DNA from: Anaerolineaceae bacterium
GTDB lineage: Bacteria; Chloroflexota; Anaerolineae; Aggregatilineales; Phototrophicaceae
Assembly (NCBI GenBank): GCA_002702065.1
Contig: NZXX01000001.1
Span: 2,418,001 to 2,482,000 of the forward strand
Reading direction: 5' to 3'
Length of the DNA: 64,000 nucleotides
Shown: positions 34,401-43,529 of the stretch, in pieces
Layout of the letters: each line of letters opens with the position of its first letter
How positions within the stretch are numbered: position 1 is the first letter of the stretch
The notes under the pieces: generated by a model
What the model was told of the DNA's origin: nothing
What the model saw: only the letters and a program-made list of their open reading frames with translations
Databases searched by the model: none
Program-made: the position numbers and the translations under genes

Positions 34401-35478
34401 CGGTGGCAGTATCCACCCAGGTGATGGCGCCTTCGCTGGTCACAGTTGACAGGCGATAATATTGTCCATCGACCACCACGAACACCCCCTCGGCAGACAG
34501 CACCGCCATGTGCTGCCCATCGGGCGACCAGTCGATCAACGGGCCATCGAGCGTCGTCGGCGTCAATGGGGACAGCGACACCTCATCAACTGAAACAGCC
34601 CAGAGATTCCACGGTTCGCCATGCGCCCGCACCATACCGCCGCCGGTCTGCGCAGCAGCCTTGCCCTGCAATTCGCCGGACCCGCCAACGATCACCATAT
34701 CACCTTCAGGCGTAAATCGCGGACCAGCCAGGGCAGCAAACGAGGCGCTTGGCACCAGTTCAACCGCATTGCCACCATCCAGATCAGAAAGCCACAAGCC
34801 GGACCGGTACGTGCGTGCATCAAATTTCAGAAAGGTCACCTGCGCCCCATCCGGTGACAAAGCCGGTTGTTCAGCAGCGCTGAGAATTACTTCGGGTGCG
34901 GTATCGGCTTCGCCAGAGAGGGCCAGCCTCTCGACCTGTAACTGCAACCCGGCGCCGCCCGGCCCTGGCTGGAGGTGAGAATAGTAGAGCCAGTCGCCAT
35001 CCGGTGACCACGCTGGATTGCGAAACGATTCGCTGCGATTGGCGCGAATCAGCAGCGGTTGCAGGTCCGGCTGCGCGACATCTGAAAGGTAAAGATCGGT
35101 CGTCCCGCTCTGGATTCCCCCTTCAGCCGGAGGCGCATAAGCAATTGCCAGCTGCGTCTGATCGGGTGAGGCAGCGATGCCGGTGGCCAGACCGCCGTCG
35201 GGTGGCAGCCACCACCGACGCGCGATACCGGTGCTCAGGTCAAGCTGCCACACGCCATCAAATTCCTGCGTGTAATACAGCATGCCGCTCAGTTCAACCT
35301 CAGTTGGCAGGCCATCCCGGTAAAATGGGCTGTTGGTCAGACGCTCGATCAACTGAGGCCCAACCGCCAGCCACATCACCAGCAGCACCGCCAGTATCAG
35401 CGTGAAACGGTACTTCCTGACCCATCTCACCAGCAGAGATCCCCGCCTTTTCTTGCTGGCAACCGCCAACCGATACAC
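34390..35478 (-). CDS. Membrane-anchored TolB/WD40-like beta-propeller protein
   Basis: 362 residues with an Arg/Lys-rich start, one transmembrane helix at about 25-45, and six or so repeated blades carrying SPDG motifs (LSPDGAQVTFLKF, WSPDGDWLYYSHL, WSPDGQHMAVLS), typical of TolB-type propellers. The propeller lies outside the membrane. No enzyme residues recognised. The GTG at 35478 is 15 bases after iolE, so it may be read from the inositol operon; the 3' end overlaps the convergent fusion-protein gene by 11 bases. Confidence 0.75.
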   Translation of the reverse strand: MYRLAVASKKRRGSLLVRWVRKYRFTLILAVLLVMWLAVGPQLIERLTNSPFYRDGLPTEVELSGMLYYTQEFDGVWQLDLSTGIARRWWLPPDGGLATGIAASPDQTQLAIAYAPPAEGGIQSGTTDLYLSDVAQPDLQPLLIRANRSESFRNPAWSPDGDWLYYSHLQPGPGGAGLQLQVERLALSGEADTAPEVILSAAEQPALSPDGAQVTFLKFDARTYRSGLWLSDLDGGNAVELVPSASFAALAGPRFTPEGDMVIVGGSGELQGKAAAQTGGGMVRAHGEPWNLWAVSVDEVSLSPLTPTTLDGPLIDWSPDGQHMAVLSAEGVFVVVDGQYYRLSTVTSEGAITWVDTATATD

Positions 35479-35493
35479 CCCAAAAACAACACC

Positions 35494-36390
35494 TTACAGG
35501 TCCAGGCTGCGCAGATACTGGCGGTTGTGTTCGGCGCTGCGCTTGGGTGCTTCCAGATCATCGGTCAGCACATCCTGCTCGACAATGGCCCAGCCGTCAT
35601 AACCCAGCTTTTCCATCTCTGCGATGACGGTCGGGAAATCAACCTCACCGTCACCCAGTTCGCAGAACACACCGGCTTTGGTGGCTTCAAAATAATCCAG
35701 CTTATCGTGCCGGGCACGTTGGGCAATTGCCTGGCTGCAATCCTTCAGATGCAGATAACGCACCCGCTCGCCAAAATCGCGGATACACTGCACCGCGTCG
35801 CCGCCGCCATAATGCCAATGGCCGGTGTCCAGACACAACCCGACCAGATCGTGATCGGCGCGGTCCAGCAGCTGCTTCGATTCTTCCGGAGTCTCGACAT
35901 ACCCGGCGCAGTGATGGTGGAAAACAATCTTCAGGCCCAGGTCGTCGTTGATGCGGCGGGCGATGCGATTGACACCTTCGGCAAACACATCCCATTCATC
36001 CGCTGTCAGCTTGGAGCCGCTGCGCTGCCCGGCCTGCGCCACCAGTTCGGGCACACTGCCGTTGTCATCGGCCAGCACAATATAGGGCGCACCCAGCGCC
36101 GCCAGCAGCTTGCCCACCTGAAGCGCGTGCTGTTCCCCCGCTTCATGCGCTGCGCGGTCGACCAGCTTGACCGGCACAAACGACGACAGCAGCTTGAGGT
36201 TACGCGATTCCAGTTCATCACGCAGCTTTTCCGGGTCAGTCGGCAGGAACCCCCAGGGGCCTAGCTCGATGCCGGTATAGCCTGCTTCGACGATTTCATC
36301 CAGCACCTGCTGGTAGGTAAACTTTTGAGCAGCCCCTTCAAATTCGTAGATACCCCACGACACCGGGGCGTTTGCAATGCGAATAGTCAT
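35494..36390 (-). CDS. iolE: Myo-inosose-2 dehydratase
   Basis: 298 residues of the AP-endonuclease-2-like TIM-barrel family. IANAPVSWGIYEFEGAAQK is the IolE start, with AGYTGIELGPWGF, FHHHCAGYVETPEE, CLDTGHWHYGGGD and YLHLKDCSQ carrying metal ligands, and WAIVEQDVL near the end. It dehydrates scyllo-inosose to the trihydroxycyclohexane-dione that IolD opens. It is the last iol gene of the minus-strand operon, 30 bases after iolD. Confidence 0.94.
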   Translation of the reverse strand: MTIRIANAPVSWGIYEFEGAAQKFTYQQVLDEIVEAGYTGIELGPWGFLPTDPEKLRDELESRNLKLLSSFVPVKLVDRAAHEAGEQHALQVGKLLAALGAPYIVLADDNGSVPELVAQAGQRSGSKLTADEWDVFAEGVNRIARRINDDLGLKIVFHHHCAGYVETPEESKQLLDRADHDLVGLCLDTGHWHYGGGDAVQCIRDFGERVRYLHLKDCSQAIAQRARHDKLDYFEATKAGVFCELGDGEVDFPTVIAEMEKLGYDGWAIVEQDVLTDDLEAPKRSAEHNRQYLRSLDL

Positions 36391-36420
36391 GTCTCATCCT
36401 CAATTCTTGAGAGATACGCA

Positions 36421-38289
36421 CTACAGGTAATATTTTTCACGCGCTTTGGCGGTTTCGTAGTCGCTGCGGGCTTGCTCCACCGCCGGGTTATCCGACACCT
36501 CGGCCACGGCCACATCCCACCACGATTCATAACCACTCACCCGCTGGCTGCGATCCACTTCAATCACGATGCAAACCGGGCCACCTTCATGCTGCTGAGC
36601 CTTGCGCAGCGCATCCGCCAGATCATCCCGATTGCTGGCTTTGATCACATGCGCGCCCAGGCTGGCGCAGTTGGCAGCAAAGTCAATGGGGAGTGTCTCG
36701 CCGTCGAGGTGCTGCGATTCTGTGCGATAACGGTACTTCGTGCCGAAGCCATCGCTCCCGACCGACTTGGACAGACCGCCGATGCTCGAATAGCCGTGAT
36801 TGTCCAGCACCAGGATAATGACCTTCAGCTGCTCCTGCACCATCGTCACGATTTCGGTGTGCATCATCAGGAACGAGCCATCACCAACCATGACGTAAAC
36901 ATCACGTTCCGGCGCGGCCATTTTGACGCCCAAACCACCCGCAATCTCATACCCCATCGTCGAAAAGCCATATTCGAGATGGTAGCCTTTGGGGTCACGC
37001 GTGCGCCAGAGTTTGTGCAGGTCACCCGGCAGGCTGCCCGCAGCACACAACACCACATCCTGCGGCCTCGACAGCATGTTGACCGCGCCGATGACTTCGC
37101 CCTGGCTAATCAGCGGGCCATGTTCCAGGTTGTAAATTCGTTCAACTTCGGCGTCCCACTGCTGATTGAGTTCCTGCGCCCGTGACCGGTAGGCCGCATT
37201 CACCTGATAATCGCCCAACGCGGCGGTTAATTCTTCCAGCGTCACCTGCGCGTCCCCGACCAGGGGCAGCGCATGGTGCTTGTAAGCATCAAACTCCATA
37301 ACGTTGATGTTGATAAAACGCACGTCCGGGTTCTGGAACGCCGTTTTCGAAGCCGATGTAAAGTCACTGTAGCGCGTGCCAATGCCGATAATCAGGTCAG
37401 CTTCCCGTGCCACGATATTCGCCCCTTCGGTCCCGGTTGCGCCAAGCGCCCCCAGGTTCAGCGGATGATCGTAAGGCAGCGCCCCTTTCCCGGCCTGGCT
37501 CTCGCCAACGGGTATACCCGTTTTTTCAACAAAAGCCCCCAGCGCCGCCGTTGCTTCGCTGTAATGCACGCCGCCCCCGGCGACGATCAGCGGTTTCTGG
37601 CTGGCGCGAATCCATTCGACGGCCCTCTCGCGCATGGCAATGTCGGGTCGATTGCGCGGAATGTGCCACACCCGTTTCTCGAACATGGATGCCGGGTAAT
37701 CATAGGCTTCGGTCTGAACGTCCTGCGGCAGCGCCAGCGTCACCGCCCCGGTATCTGCCGGTGAAGTCAGCACGCGCATCGCTTCCGGCAAGGACAGAAT
37801 CAATTGTTCAGGCCGGTAGATACGATCCCAGTAGCGGGATACCGGCTTAAAGCAGTCATTGACCGACACGTCCTGCGAATGCTCGGATTCCAACTGCTGC
37901 AACACCGGGGCCTGAAGGCGTTCCGCAAATATATCGCCCGGCAGCAGCAGCACCGGAATCCGGTTGACAGTCGCCACCGCCGCGCCGGTTATCATGTTCG
38001 TCGCGCCGGGGCCAATGGACGAAGTACAGGCGAAGGTTTGCAGCCGGTTCTTCATCTTGGCGTAAGCCACCGCCGCATGAACCTGTGCCTGTTCATTACG
38101 AGACTGGTAGTAGCGAAAATGATCCGCAAATTGCTGGAGGGCCTGCCCCATCCCGGCCACGTTGCCGTGTCCGAAGATGCCCCACGCGCCCGCGAAAAAC
38201 GGATTTTCCTTGCCGTCACGCGCCACATACTGGTTTGCCAGATACAGCACCAGCGCCTGTGCCATCGTTAAACGTTTTGTACTCGACAT
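36421..38289 (-). CDS. iolD: 3D-(3,5/4)-trihydroxycyclohexane-1,2-dione hydrolase
   Basis: 622 residues of the thiamine diphosphate enzyme family. Blocks include ALVLYLANQYVARDG, GIFGHGNVAGMGQAL, CTSSIGPGATNMITGAA, and in the ThDP domain YGFSTMGYEIAGGLGVKMA and VMVGDGSFLMMHTEI with LVLDNHGYSSIGGL. It hydrolyses the cyclic dione of inositol breakdown to 5-deoxy-glucuronate. Length is typical for IolD. Cotranscribed with iolE; upstream is the first four-helix-bundle gene, 42 bases away. Confidence 0.95.
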   Translation of the reverse strand: MSSTKRLTMAQALVLYLANQYVARDGKENPFFAGAWGIFGHGNVAGMGQALQQFADHFRYYQSRNEQAQVHAAVAYAKMKNRLQTFACTSSIGPGATNMITGAAVATVNRIPVLLLPGDIFAERLQAPVLQQLESEHSQDVSVNDCFKPVSRYWDRIYRPEQLILSLPEAMRVLTSPADTGAVTLALPQDVQTEAYDYPASMFEKRVWHIPRNRPDIAMRERAVEWIRASQKPLIVAGGGVHYSEATAALGAFVEKTGIPVGESQAGKGALPYDHPLNLGALGATGTEGANIVAREADLIIGIGTRYSDFTSASKTAFQNPDVRFININVMEFDAYKHHALPLVGDAQVTLEELTAALGDYQVNAAYRSRAQELNQQWDAEVERIYNLEHGPLISQGEVIGAVNMLSRPQDVVLCAAGSLPGDLHKLWRTRDPKGYHLEYGFSTMGYEIAGGLGVKMAAPERDVYVMVGDGSFLMMHTEIVTMVQEQLKVIILVLDNHGYSSIGGLSKSVGSDGFGTKYRYRTESQHLDGETLPIDFAANCASLGAHVIKASNRDDLADALRKAQQHEGGPVCIVIEVDRSQRVSGYESWWDVAVAEVSDNPAVEQARSDYETAKAREKYYL

Positions 38290-38331
38290 CGGTATCTCTC
38301 TTTCAACAAAATTAATCAGATTTGCAGCCGA

Positions 38332-38694
38332 TCAGCCCCTTAGCTTTTTGATAAACGGCCCCAGCATCATCTTGATTTCAACAATGGCCCGGTGGAGTTT
38401 TTGATGATCGTCAGGTTGCAGGTAGCCGAGGTCTTTCGCCAACAGCAGTTGGTATTCAAGCTCACTGGCCGACCCCATCGAGATTTGCATGAACCGCGCC
38501 AGTTCCGCATCCGAACCTTTGCCACATCCCTCGGCAATATTCGTCGGAATGGATGTTGATGAGCGCCGCATCTGGCTAACCAGGCCGTATAACTCATCGC
38601 GCGGGAACGTCTTCGTCACCTGATAAATCATCAGGGTAAGCTGATGCCCTTTTCCCCAGACTTTGATCTCACGAAAATCTCGAACAACCGCCAC
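38332..38694 (-). CDS. Four-helix bundle protein (23S rRNA intervening-sequence protein family), copy A
   Basis: 120 residues with the family pattern: FREIKVWGKGHQLTLMIYQV at the start, ELYGLVSQMRRSSTSIPTNI, AEGCGKGSDAELARFMQISM and GSASELEYQLLLAKDLGYL. Proteins of this family form pentameric four-helix bundles; some sit in insertions of 23S rRNA genes, many are free-standing, and the function is unknown. Start is GTG. It lies between iolB and iolD in the same orientation, in the iol operon. A paralogue lies between iolC and iolB. Confidence 0.85.
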   Translation of the reverse strand: MAVVRDFREIKVWGKGHQLTLMIYQVTKTFPRDELYGLVSQMRRSSTSIPTNIAEGCGKGSDAELARFMQISMGSASELEYQLLLAKDLGYLQPDDHQKLHRAIVEIKMMLGPFIKKLRG

Positions 38695-38739
38695 GCATAT
38701 CGCCTTTGTTATTGGCTAAAAAGCGAACCCGCTAAAATG

Positions 38740-39627
38740 CTATTTTCTCGGTTCCATGCCCATATCGACAATCGGCAGGCGCGGGTCCTTGAACGTCCAG
38801 GTATCCTTCACCCACGCATAATCCGGATCATCACTGTTCGCCAGCGACTGCGCCGACCCGGCCAGAAAGTTCAGGTAGTAGGTCGTAAAACCGTGCGCAC
38901 TCGCTACCGGATGATACCCTTCTGGCACAATCACCGCATCATGCTGCTGAGCCATCATCACCGCATCAATGCTGCGGTCATCGTTGTACACTCGCTGGTA
39001 GGCGTAACCGCGTGGACGATCAAACTTGTAAAAGTAAATCTCTTCCAAGTCCGCTTCCAGCACATTGCCCTGCTCATCTTCCCGATGGACATCATGCTTA
39101 TGGCCCGGATAGCTCGACCAGTTACCGCTGGGCGTGTACACCTCGACCGCGACAATGCGATGGCAGTTAAAACCCGGCGGAATAATGCCGTTGATCTGGC
39201 GCGACGCATTGCCGCCGCCGCGCAGCTCGATGGGACAATCGGCTGGAGTCACCAACTGCGCCGGGAAATCCTGATCCGTCGGCACCCAGCACGACGCCAC
39301 CTCAAAGCCATCGGTCACGGCCTCAATCTCAAAGTCCGTGCATCGTGGCAGATAAACCGCATACGGCATCCCGCTGAATACGTTGGGCCGGCGCCCCACG
39401 TTCATAAAATCACCCTTGCTGCTGCGCACATGACACACCCCGCCCAGGATGACCAGCGCATTTTCGTGTTCGCCCGTGTTATCCGCGAATTTCTGGCCGC
39501 GGTTCAGGCGCAGCGCCGCCATGTTGAGGTATTCCCATCCGGCATCTTGGGGGCGTACCCGCGCAAATTCACCGGTCCCGCCGCTGTCCTGCGCCCGAAT
39601 GAGCATCGTTTCGGCTGTGTAATTCAT
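38740..39627 (-). CDS. iolB: 5-deoxy-glucuronate isomerase
   Basis: 295 residues of the KduI/IolB bicupin family: GWEYLNMAALRLNRGQKFAD, VYLPRCTDFEIEAVTDGFEV, SGNWSSYPGHKHDVHRE (metal-binding His/His/Glu), YAYQRVYNDDRSIDA and HDAVIVPEGYHPV. It converts 5-deoxy-glucuronate to 2-deoxy-5-keto-gluconate, the substrate of IolC. Standard length. The gene sits between the two four-helix-bundle genes. Confidence 0.95.
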   Translation of the reverse strand: MNYTAETMLIRAQDSGGTGEFARVRPQDAGWEYLNMAALRLNRGQKFADNTGEHENALVILGGVCHVRSSKGDFMNVGRRPNVFSGMPYAVYLPRCTDFEIEAVTDGFEVASCWVPTDQDFPAQLVTPADCPIELRGGGNASRQINGIIPPGFNCHRIVAVEVYTPSGNWSSYPGHKHDVHREDEQGNVLEADLEEIYFYKFDRPRGYAYQRVYNDDRSIDAVMMAQQHDAVIVPEGYHPVASAHGFTTYYLNFLAGSAQSLANSDDPDYAWVKDTWTFKDPRLPIVDMGMEPRK

Positions 39628-39679
39628 TGTTTCCTCCTAAAAACAGTTTAAAGCAATCAGCATTTCAGCCAGTCAGCAA

Positions 39680-40042
39680 TCACCCCGCACCGGAGCGAAT
39701 TCGCCTGATGAATGGCGCCAGCATTCGCTTAATTTCAACAACGGCATCATCGAGACCACGATAGGTTTCATGATCGAGAAACCCCAAATCATGCGCCAAC
39801 AAGAGGTGGTATTCCAGTTCGCTTGCGGATCCCATCGCAATCTCAAGAAAACGCGCCAGTTCATTTTCGCTGTCACGGCCACATCCCTCAGCAATATTAG
39901 CCGGAATAGAGGCTGCTGCACGGCGTGCCTGGCTTGTCAACCCATAGCGTTCATCTGTTGGGAATGATTGCGTGACACGGTAAACCGCTAAGGTCAATTG
40001 ATGACTTTTACCCCACACGGCTAATTGTCTAAAGTCACGCAT
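39680..40042 (-). CDS. Four-helix bundle protein, copy B
   Basis: 120 residues, clearly a paralogue of the gene at 38332-38694: FRQLAVWGKSHQLTLAVYRV, ERYGLTSQARRAAASIPANI, AEGCGRDSENELARFLEIAM and GSASELEYHLLLAHDLGFL line up block by block without gaps. The proteins differ at many positions, so the duplication is not recent or the copies diverged under selection. ATG at 40042. It lies between iolC and iolB in the same strand. Confidence 0.85.
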   Translation of the reverse strand: MRDFRQLAVWGKSHQLTLAVYRVTQSFPTDERYGLTSQARRAAASIPANIAEGCGRDSENELARFLEIAMGSASELEYHLLLAHDLGFLDHETYRGLDDAVVEIKRMLAPFIRRIRSGAG

Positions 40043-40092
40043 CAAAGTTCCTGACGATTATCCTGATCGCTGAAATGCTGACTGGCTGATCC

Positions 40093-41109
40093 CTATAACC
40101 CGCCATACGGCTGGACAAACGCCTCGATCTCCGGCATCGTCGGCATGAAGTTGGCGCAGCCGTGCTTGGTCACGACAATCGCGCCACAGGCATTACCCAA
40201 CCGGGCCGCGCGATACCAGTCCCAACCCTGCACCAGCCCATAAACAAAGCCCGCACCGAACGCGTCACCCGCGCCCAACACATTGTAAATATCGACCGGA
40301 AAACCGGGCGCTTCGATCACCTCACCGCTTTTAAGGTGAATGCGCGCGCCTTGCGACCCCACTTTCTCAGCAACGGCTTCCGGCCCCAGTTGCAGCATCC
40401 CCTCAATCGCAGCCCGCGAATCACCGCTGACTTTGGTGTCCGAAATCTGTGAATGAGTCAGCTTCATCTGCTCCAGATCGCGGATCAGGGTGGCGTTGAT
40501 CTCATCTTCGGTGCCGATGACCACATCCACCAGCGGCATGACGGAACGGGCCACCACGCCAAATGCGCGCACGTCATGCCATTGATCCGGCCTGAAATCA
40601 ATGTCAAACACGACCTTCGCCCCGGCCTGCCGGGCCTGCTCGGCGGCGAACATGGTTGCGCTGCGGCTGGGCTCTTTGCTCAGGTTGGTCCCGGCGAACT
40701 GAAACACGGTGCAATCATCCACCGGCGCGGCCAGCACGTCGCTGATCGTCAGGTTGATGTCGGCACAATTGTCGCGATAATAAACCAGCGGGAACTTATC
40801 CGGCGGTTCGATGCCCAGCACCACCGCGCTGCTGCGATGGGCCGCTTTGCGTGGGATAAACTGCGTATCCACACCTTCATTGTTCAGAAAACTCAGGATA
40901 AAGTCGCCCACCGGGTCTTCACCCACAGCCGTCAGCAGCGTGGTATTTAAACCCAACCGGCGCCCACCCACGCTGATATTGGTCGGTGAACCACCCACAT
41001 AGGCGGCAAAGCTGGTAATTTCGGGGAATGGCGCGCCGACATCATTCGAATACAAATCAATCGAACTGCGCCCCATGTGCAGCGAATCGTATGTTTTACT
41101 CACGATCAT
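40093..41109 (-). CDS. iolC: 5-dehydro-2-deoxygluconokinase
   Basis: 338 residues of the PfkB sugar kinase family: MGRSSIDLYSNDVGAPF, YVGGSPTNISVGGRRLGL, FDIDFRPDQWHD, and the catalytic Asp in NVLGAGDAFGAGFVYGL. The N-terminal block is characteristic of IolC. It phosphorylates 2-deoxy-5-keto-gluconate, which an IolJ aldolase would then split; no iolJ is seen in the window. Follows iolG by 23 bases. Confidence 0.94.
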   Translation of the reverse strand: MIVSKTYDSLHMGRSSIDLYSNDVGAPFPEITSFAAYVGGSPTNISVGGRRLGLNTTLLTAVGEDPVGDFILSFLNNEGVDTQFIPRKAAHRSSAVVLGIEPPDKFPLVYYRDNCADINLTISDVLAAPVDDCTVFQFAGTNLSKEPSRSATMFAAEQARQAGAKVVFDIDFRPDQWHDVRAFGVVARSVMPLVDVVIGTEDEINATLIRDLEQMKLTHSQISDTKVSGDSRAAIEGMLQLGPEAVAEKVGSQGARIHLKSGEVIEAPGFPVDIYNVLGAGDAFGAGFVYGLVQGWDWYRAARLGNACGAIVVTKHGCANFMPTMPEIEAFVQPYGGL

Positions 41110-41132
41110 TTTCCTTACTGGTCAAAACCGTA

Positions 41133-42143
41133 CTATTGAAACTCGGTTAAGCGTACAGGCCGGTTTTCGATGTAGGACTGACGCGCCGCCAGGCCCATCA
41201 CAACCGGAATACGCCCCTCAATACCCGGCACCGGGCTCGGCTTGTCGTTGACGACGGCGTCAATGAACGCCTGCATCTCGGCGACGTAACTGTCTGTATA
41301 CCGATCCATGAAGAAGTTCAATGGCAAATCGCGACGGACACTATTCGAATCGCTGATCGTTACGGCATTCGGATACCAGTTGCCGGTGCTGGCGCTGCCT
41401 TTGCTGCCAAAGACCTCCACCCGCTGGTCATAGCCATAGACTGCCTGGCGGCTGTTATCAATCACACCGATGACGCCATTGGCGAACTTCAGCGTAATTA
41501 TGGCCGTATCGACGTCACCAGCCTCGCCAATCGCCGGGTCCACCCGCACGCCCGCTGCCGCGTAAATTTCCTCGACTTCCGACCCGATCAGAAAACGCGC
41601 CATGTCAAAATCATGAATGGTCATGTCGAGGAAGATGCCACCCGACACGCGAATATACGCCAGTGGCGGTGGCGCAGGATCGCGGCTAATAATGTGCAGC
41701 AGATGCGGCGTGCCAATCTCACCGTCAACAATCGCCTGCCGCACGCGGGCATGATTCGGGTCAAAGCGGCGGTTGAAGCCAATCTGTAGTTTGACCCCAG
41801 CTGCGTTGACTGCGGCGAGGGCGCTATCAATCCGGCCCAGATCAAAGTCAACCGGCTTCTCACAGAAAATATGTTTACCCGCCTGGGCTGCATCGGTAAT
41901 AAACTGCGAATGCGTATCGGTCGACGAGCAGATAATCACCGCATCAATTGCGCCATTGGACAGGATAGTCGTGTGATCGCTGGTCGCCTGTGGAATCCCA
42001 TACTCAGCAGCAGCAGCCTGGGCCGCCTCCAAATTGACATCTGCAATGGCCAGGACATGCGCATCACTAATGCGACGGCACAGCGCATCTGCATGCACCC
42101 GGCCAATCCGCCCTGCACCGATAATCCCTACGTTGACTGGCAT
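41133..42143 (-). CDS. iolG: Inositol 2-dehydrogenase (Gfo/Idh/MocA family)
   Basis: 336 residues: VGIIGAGRIGRVHADALC for NAD binding, FCEKPVDFDLGRID with the EKP motif, IGFNRRFDPNH, and SGGIFLDMTIHDFDMARFL with the catalytic-type Asp and His. It oxidises myo-inositol to scyllo-inosose, the first step of the pathway. ATG at 42143 has GGAG at 8 bases; the frame extends 18 codons upstream without support. First gene of the iol operon; a minus-strand TATAAT (42183-42178) lies about 35 bases before it. Confidence 0.92.
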   Translation of the reverse strand: MPVNVGIIGAGRIGRVHADALCRRISDAHVLAIADVNLEAAQAAAAEYGIPQATSDHTTILSNGAIDAVIICSSTDTHSQFITDAAQAGKHIFCEKPVDFDLGRIDSALAAVNAAGVKLQIGFNRRFDPNHARVRQAIVDGEIGTPHLLHIISRDPAPPPLAYIRVSGGIFLDMTIHDFDMARFLIGSEVEEIYAAAGVRVDPAIGEAGDVDTAIITLKFANGVIGVIDNSRQAVYGYDQRVEVFGSKGSASTGNWYPNAVTISDSNSVRRDLPLNFFMDRYTDSYVAEMQAFIDAVVNDKPSPVPGIEGRIPVVMGLAARQSYIENRPVRLTEFQ

Positions 42144-42212
42144 AGCTGATTCTCCAGAGAAGAATAATTTAGGGCATATTATAACGCTCGTTTGCATCTC
42201 GCATCAGACTCA

Positions 42213-42241
42213 TTGCAGGAGTGCAACCAGCCTGATAATAT
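42213..42241 (+). promoter_or_regulatory. Promoter with palindromic operator candidate, iol divergent region
   Basis: TTGCAG (42213-42218) and TAATAT (42236-42241) are spaced by 17 bases and read toward the plus-strand oxidoreductase gene. The -35 lies in the palindrome TTGCA-GGAG-TGCAA (42213-42226), a plausible site for a LacI-like or similar regulator. A minus-strand TATAAT (42183-42178) for iolG lies 30 bases away, so one site could serve both directions. Confidence 0.4.
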
Positions 42242-42289
42242 GCGTGCCATCTATTGAAAAAGATTTTTATGTTTGAAGGAGATTTTCCA

Positions 42290-43447
42290 ATGTCTGACCT
42301 TTTACGCGTGGGGCTGATCGGCTGTGGCAATGTGGTCAGCTATGGGCATAAACCGGCCCTGACGACCCTGCCCGATGCCCAACTGGTCGCCCTGGCCGAC
42401 ATCACACCGGCCCGCCGTCAGATCGGCAAGACATGGTTTGGGATGAACGATGCCGACCTGTATGCCGATTATCAGGATGTCATCGCCCGCGACGATGTTG
42501 ACGCCGTCGCCATCACCGTGCCACAGCAGTTTCGCCGCCAGATCGTCCTCGATGCACTGGCCGCCGGCAAACATGTGCTCAGCGAAAAACCGCTGGCCAC
42601 TGTCCCCGCAGTCGCCGCCGAGATGATTCATGCTGCGGATGCCGCCGGGCTGACATTTGGCATCGTCCATAACTACCACTATCTTCCCGAATACCGCCAG
42701 ATCAAAAACCTGATCGACAACGGCACTATCGGCCAGCTGCGCGTTTTGACGATGCACTATCTCGGTGTGATCGACAACCCCGGTGCCGCCGAATATCAAA
42801 GCGACTGGCGGCACACCTTAGCAGCAGGCGGTGGCGTGCTGATGGACATGATTCATGCGGTCTACCTGGCGGAATGGCTGTTTGGCGCACCACCGCAGCA
42901 GGTGATGGCGTTTGTCGACGCCCCGACCTATGCGGCACGTCATCCACAGGTCGAAGACCTGGCCCTGGTCCAGATTGCCTTCCCCACCGGCTACGCCACC
43001 ATCCATATGGGTTGGGGACAGGGTGTCGGCGGGGTCGACGCCAGCGGCAGCGAAGGCCATCTGCGGATGCGTTACAACCAGTATCAGACCAGCGGCTTTA
43101 ACCAACCGGCAGAACTGTATACCGTGCGCAACTGGGAACGCACCGATCACCCGCTGGATAACCTGCCTACCCATATGGATAACATTGCCCGGTCTTTCAC
43201 CCAGCTCTGGCAGGAGTTCCACAGCGCGATCCGGGAACATCGTGCGCCACTGGCTTCTGCGGCTGCCGGGGGCCGTGCCCTGGAAACCGCGCTGGCTGCC
43301 TATCAGTCTGGCGTAACCGGGCAAGTGGTGACATTGCCCCTGCAATCTACGAACCCGGTATTCCAAAAAGGCATTGACGGCTTGGCAGATGTGCAGGCCT
43401 GGGCACAGAGTCGTACACAATCGGCTGGCATATTTGGTCTAAAATAA
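42290..43447 (+). CDS. Gfo/Idh/MocA-family oxidoreductase
   Basis: 385 residues: VGLIGCGNVVSYGHKPAL for NAD(P) binding, LSEKPLATVPAVAAEMI, IVHNYHYLPEYRQIK, and GGGVLMDMIHAVYLAEWLFG. The substrate is unknown; its position divergent from iolG suggests another polyol, inositol isomer or inosose. The ATG at 42290 has GAAGGAG upstream at good spacing. An earlier in-frame TTG at 42254 would overlap that site and is rejected. Confidence 0.88.
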   Translation: MSDLLRVGLIGCGNVVSYGHKPALTTLPDAQLVALADITPARRQIGKTWFGMNDADLYADYQDVIARDDVDAVAITVPQQFRRQIVLDALAAGKHVLSEKPLATVPAVAAEMIHAADAAGLTFGIVHNYHYLPEYRQIKNLIDNGTIGQLRVLTMHYLGVIDNPGAAEYQSDWRHTLAAGGGVLMDMIHAVYLAEWLFGAPPQQVMAFVDAPTYAARHPQVEDLALVQIAFPTGYATIHMGWGQGVGGVDASGSEGHLRMRYNQYQTSGFNQPAELYTVRNWERTDHPLDNLPTHMDNIARSFTQLWQEFHSAIREHRAPLASAAAGGRALETALAAYQSGVTGQVVTLPLQSTNPVFQKGIDGLADVQAWAQSRTQSAGIFGLK

Positions 43448-43483
43448 CCAAGCAGTGAATATCTGATTCCGGACTCTATACGC

Positions 43484-43489
43484 TATAAT
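43484..43489 (+). promoter_or_regulatory. -10 element before the small unknown gene
   Basis: A perfect TATAAT in CGCTATAATGGG, with no good -35. Transcription would begin near 43496, about 34 bases before the ATG at 43530. The same GCTATAATG core occurs at 7812 and 14572. Confidence 0.35.
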
Positions 43490-43529
43490 GGGAACATTGC
43501 AAATATGGCGATCCGGTGAGCAAATCGCA

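Noticed and set aside
36325-37185. A 286-codon plus-strand open frame opposite iolE and iolD
   Set aside because: It is antisense to two clearly recognised enzymes with full-length motifs; its translation has no family features.
38644-39651. A 335-codon plus-strand open frame opposite iolB
   Set aside because: Mirror of the iolB codon pattern, no ribosome site, and the product is rich in His/Arg without any domain.
38332-40042. The two four-helix-bundle genes as toxin-antitoxin or as inserted rRNA segments
   Set aside because: No rRNA sequence surrounds them, and there is no partner gene of toxin-antitoxin type.
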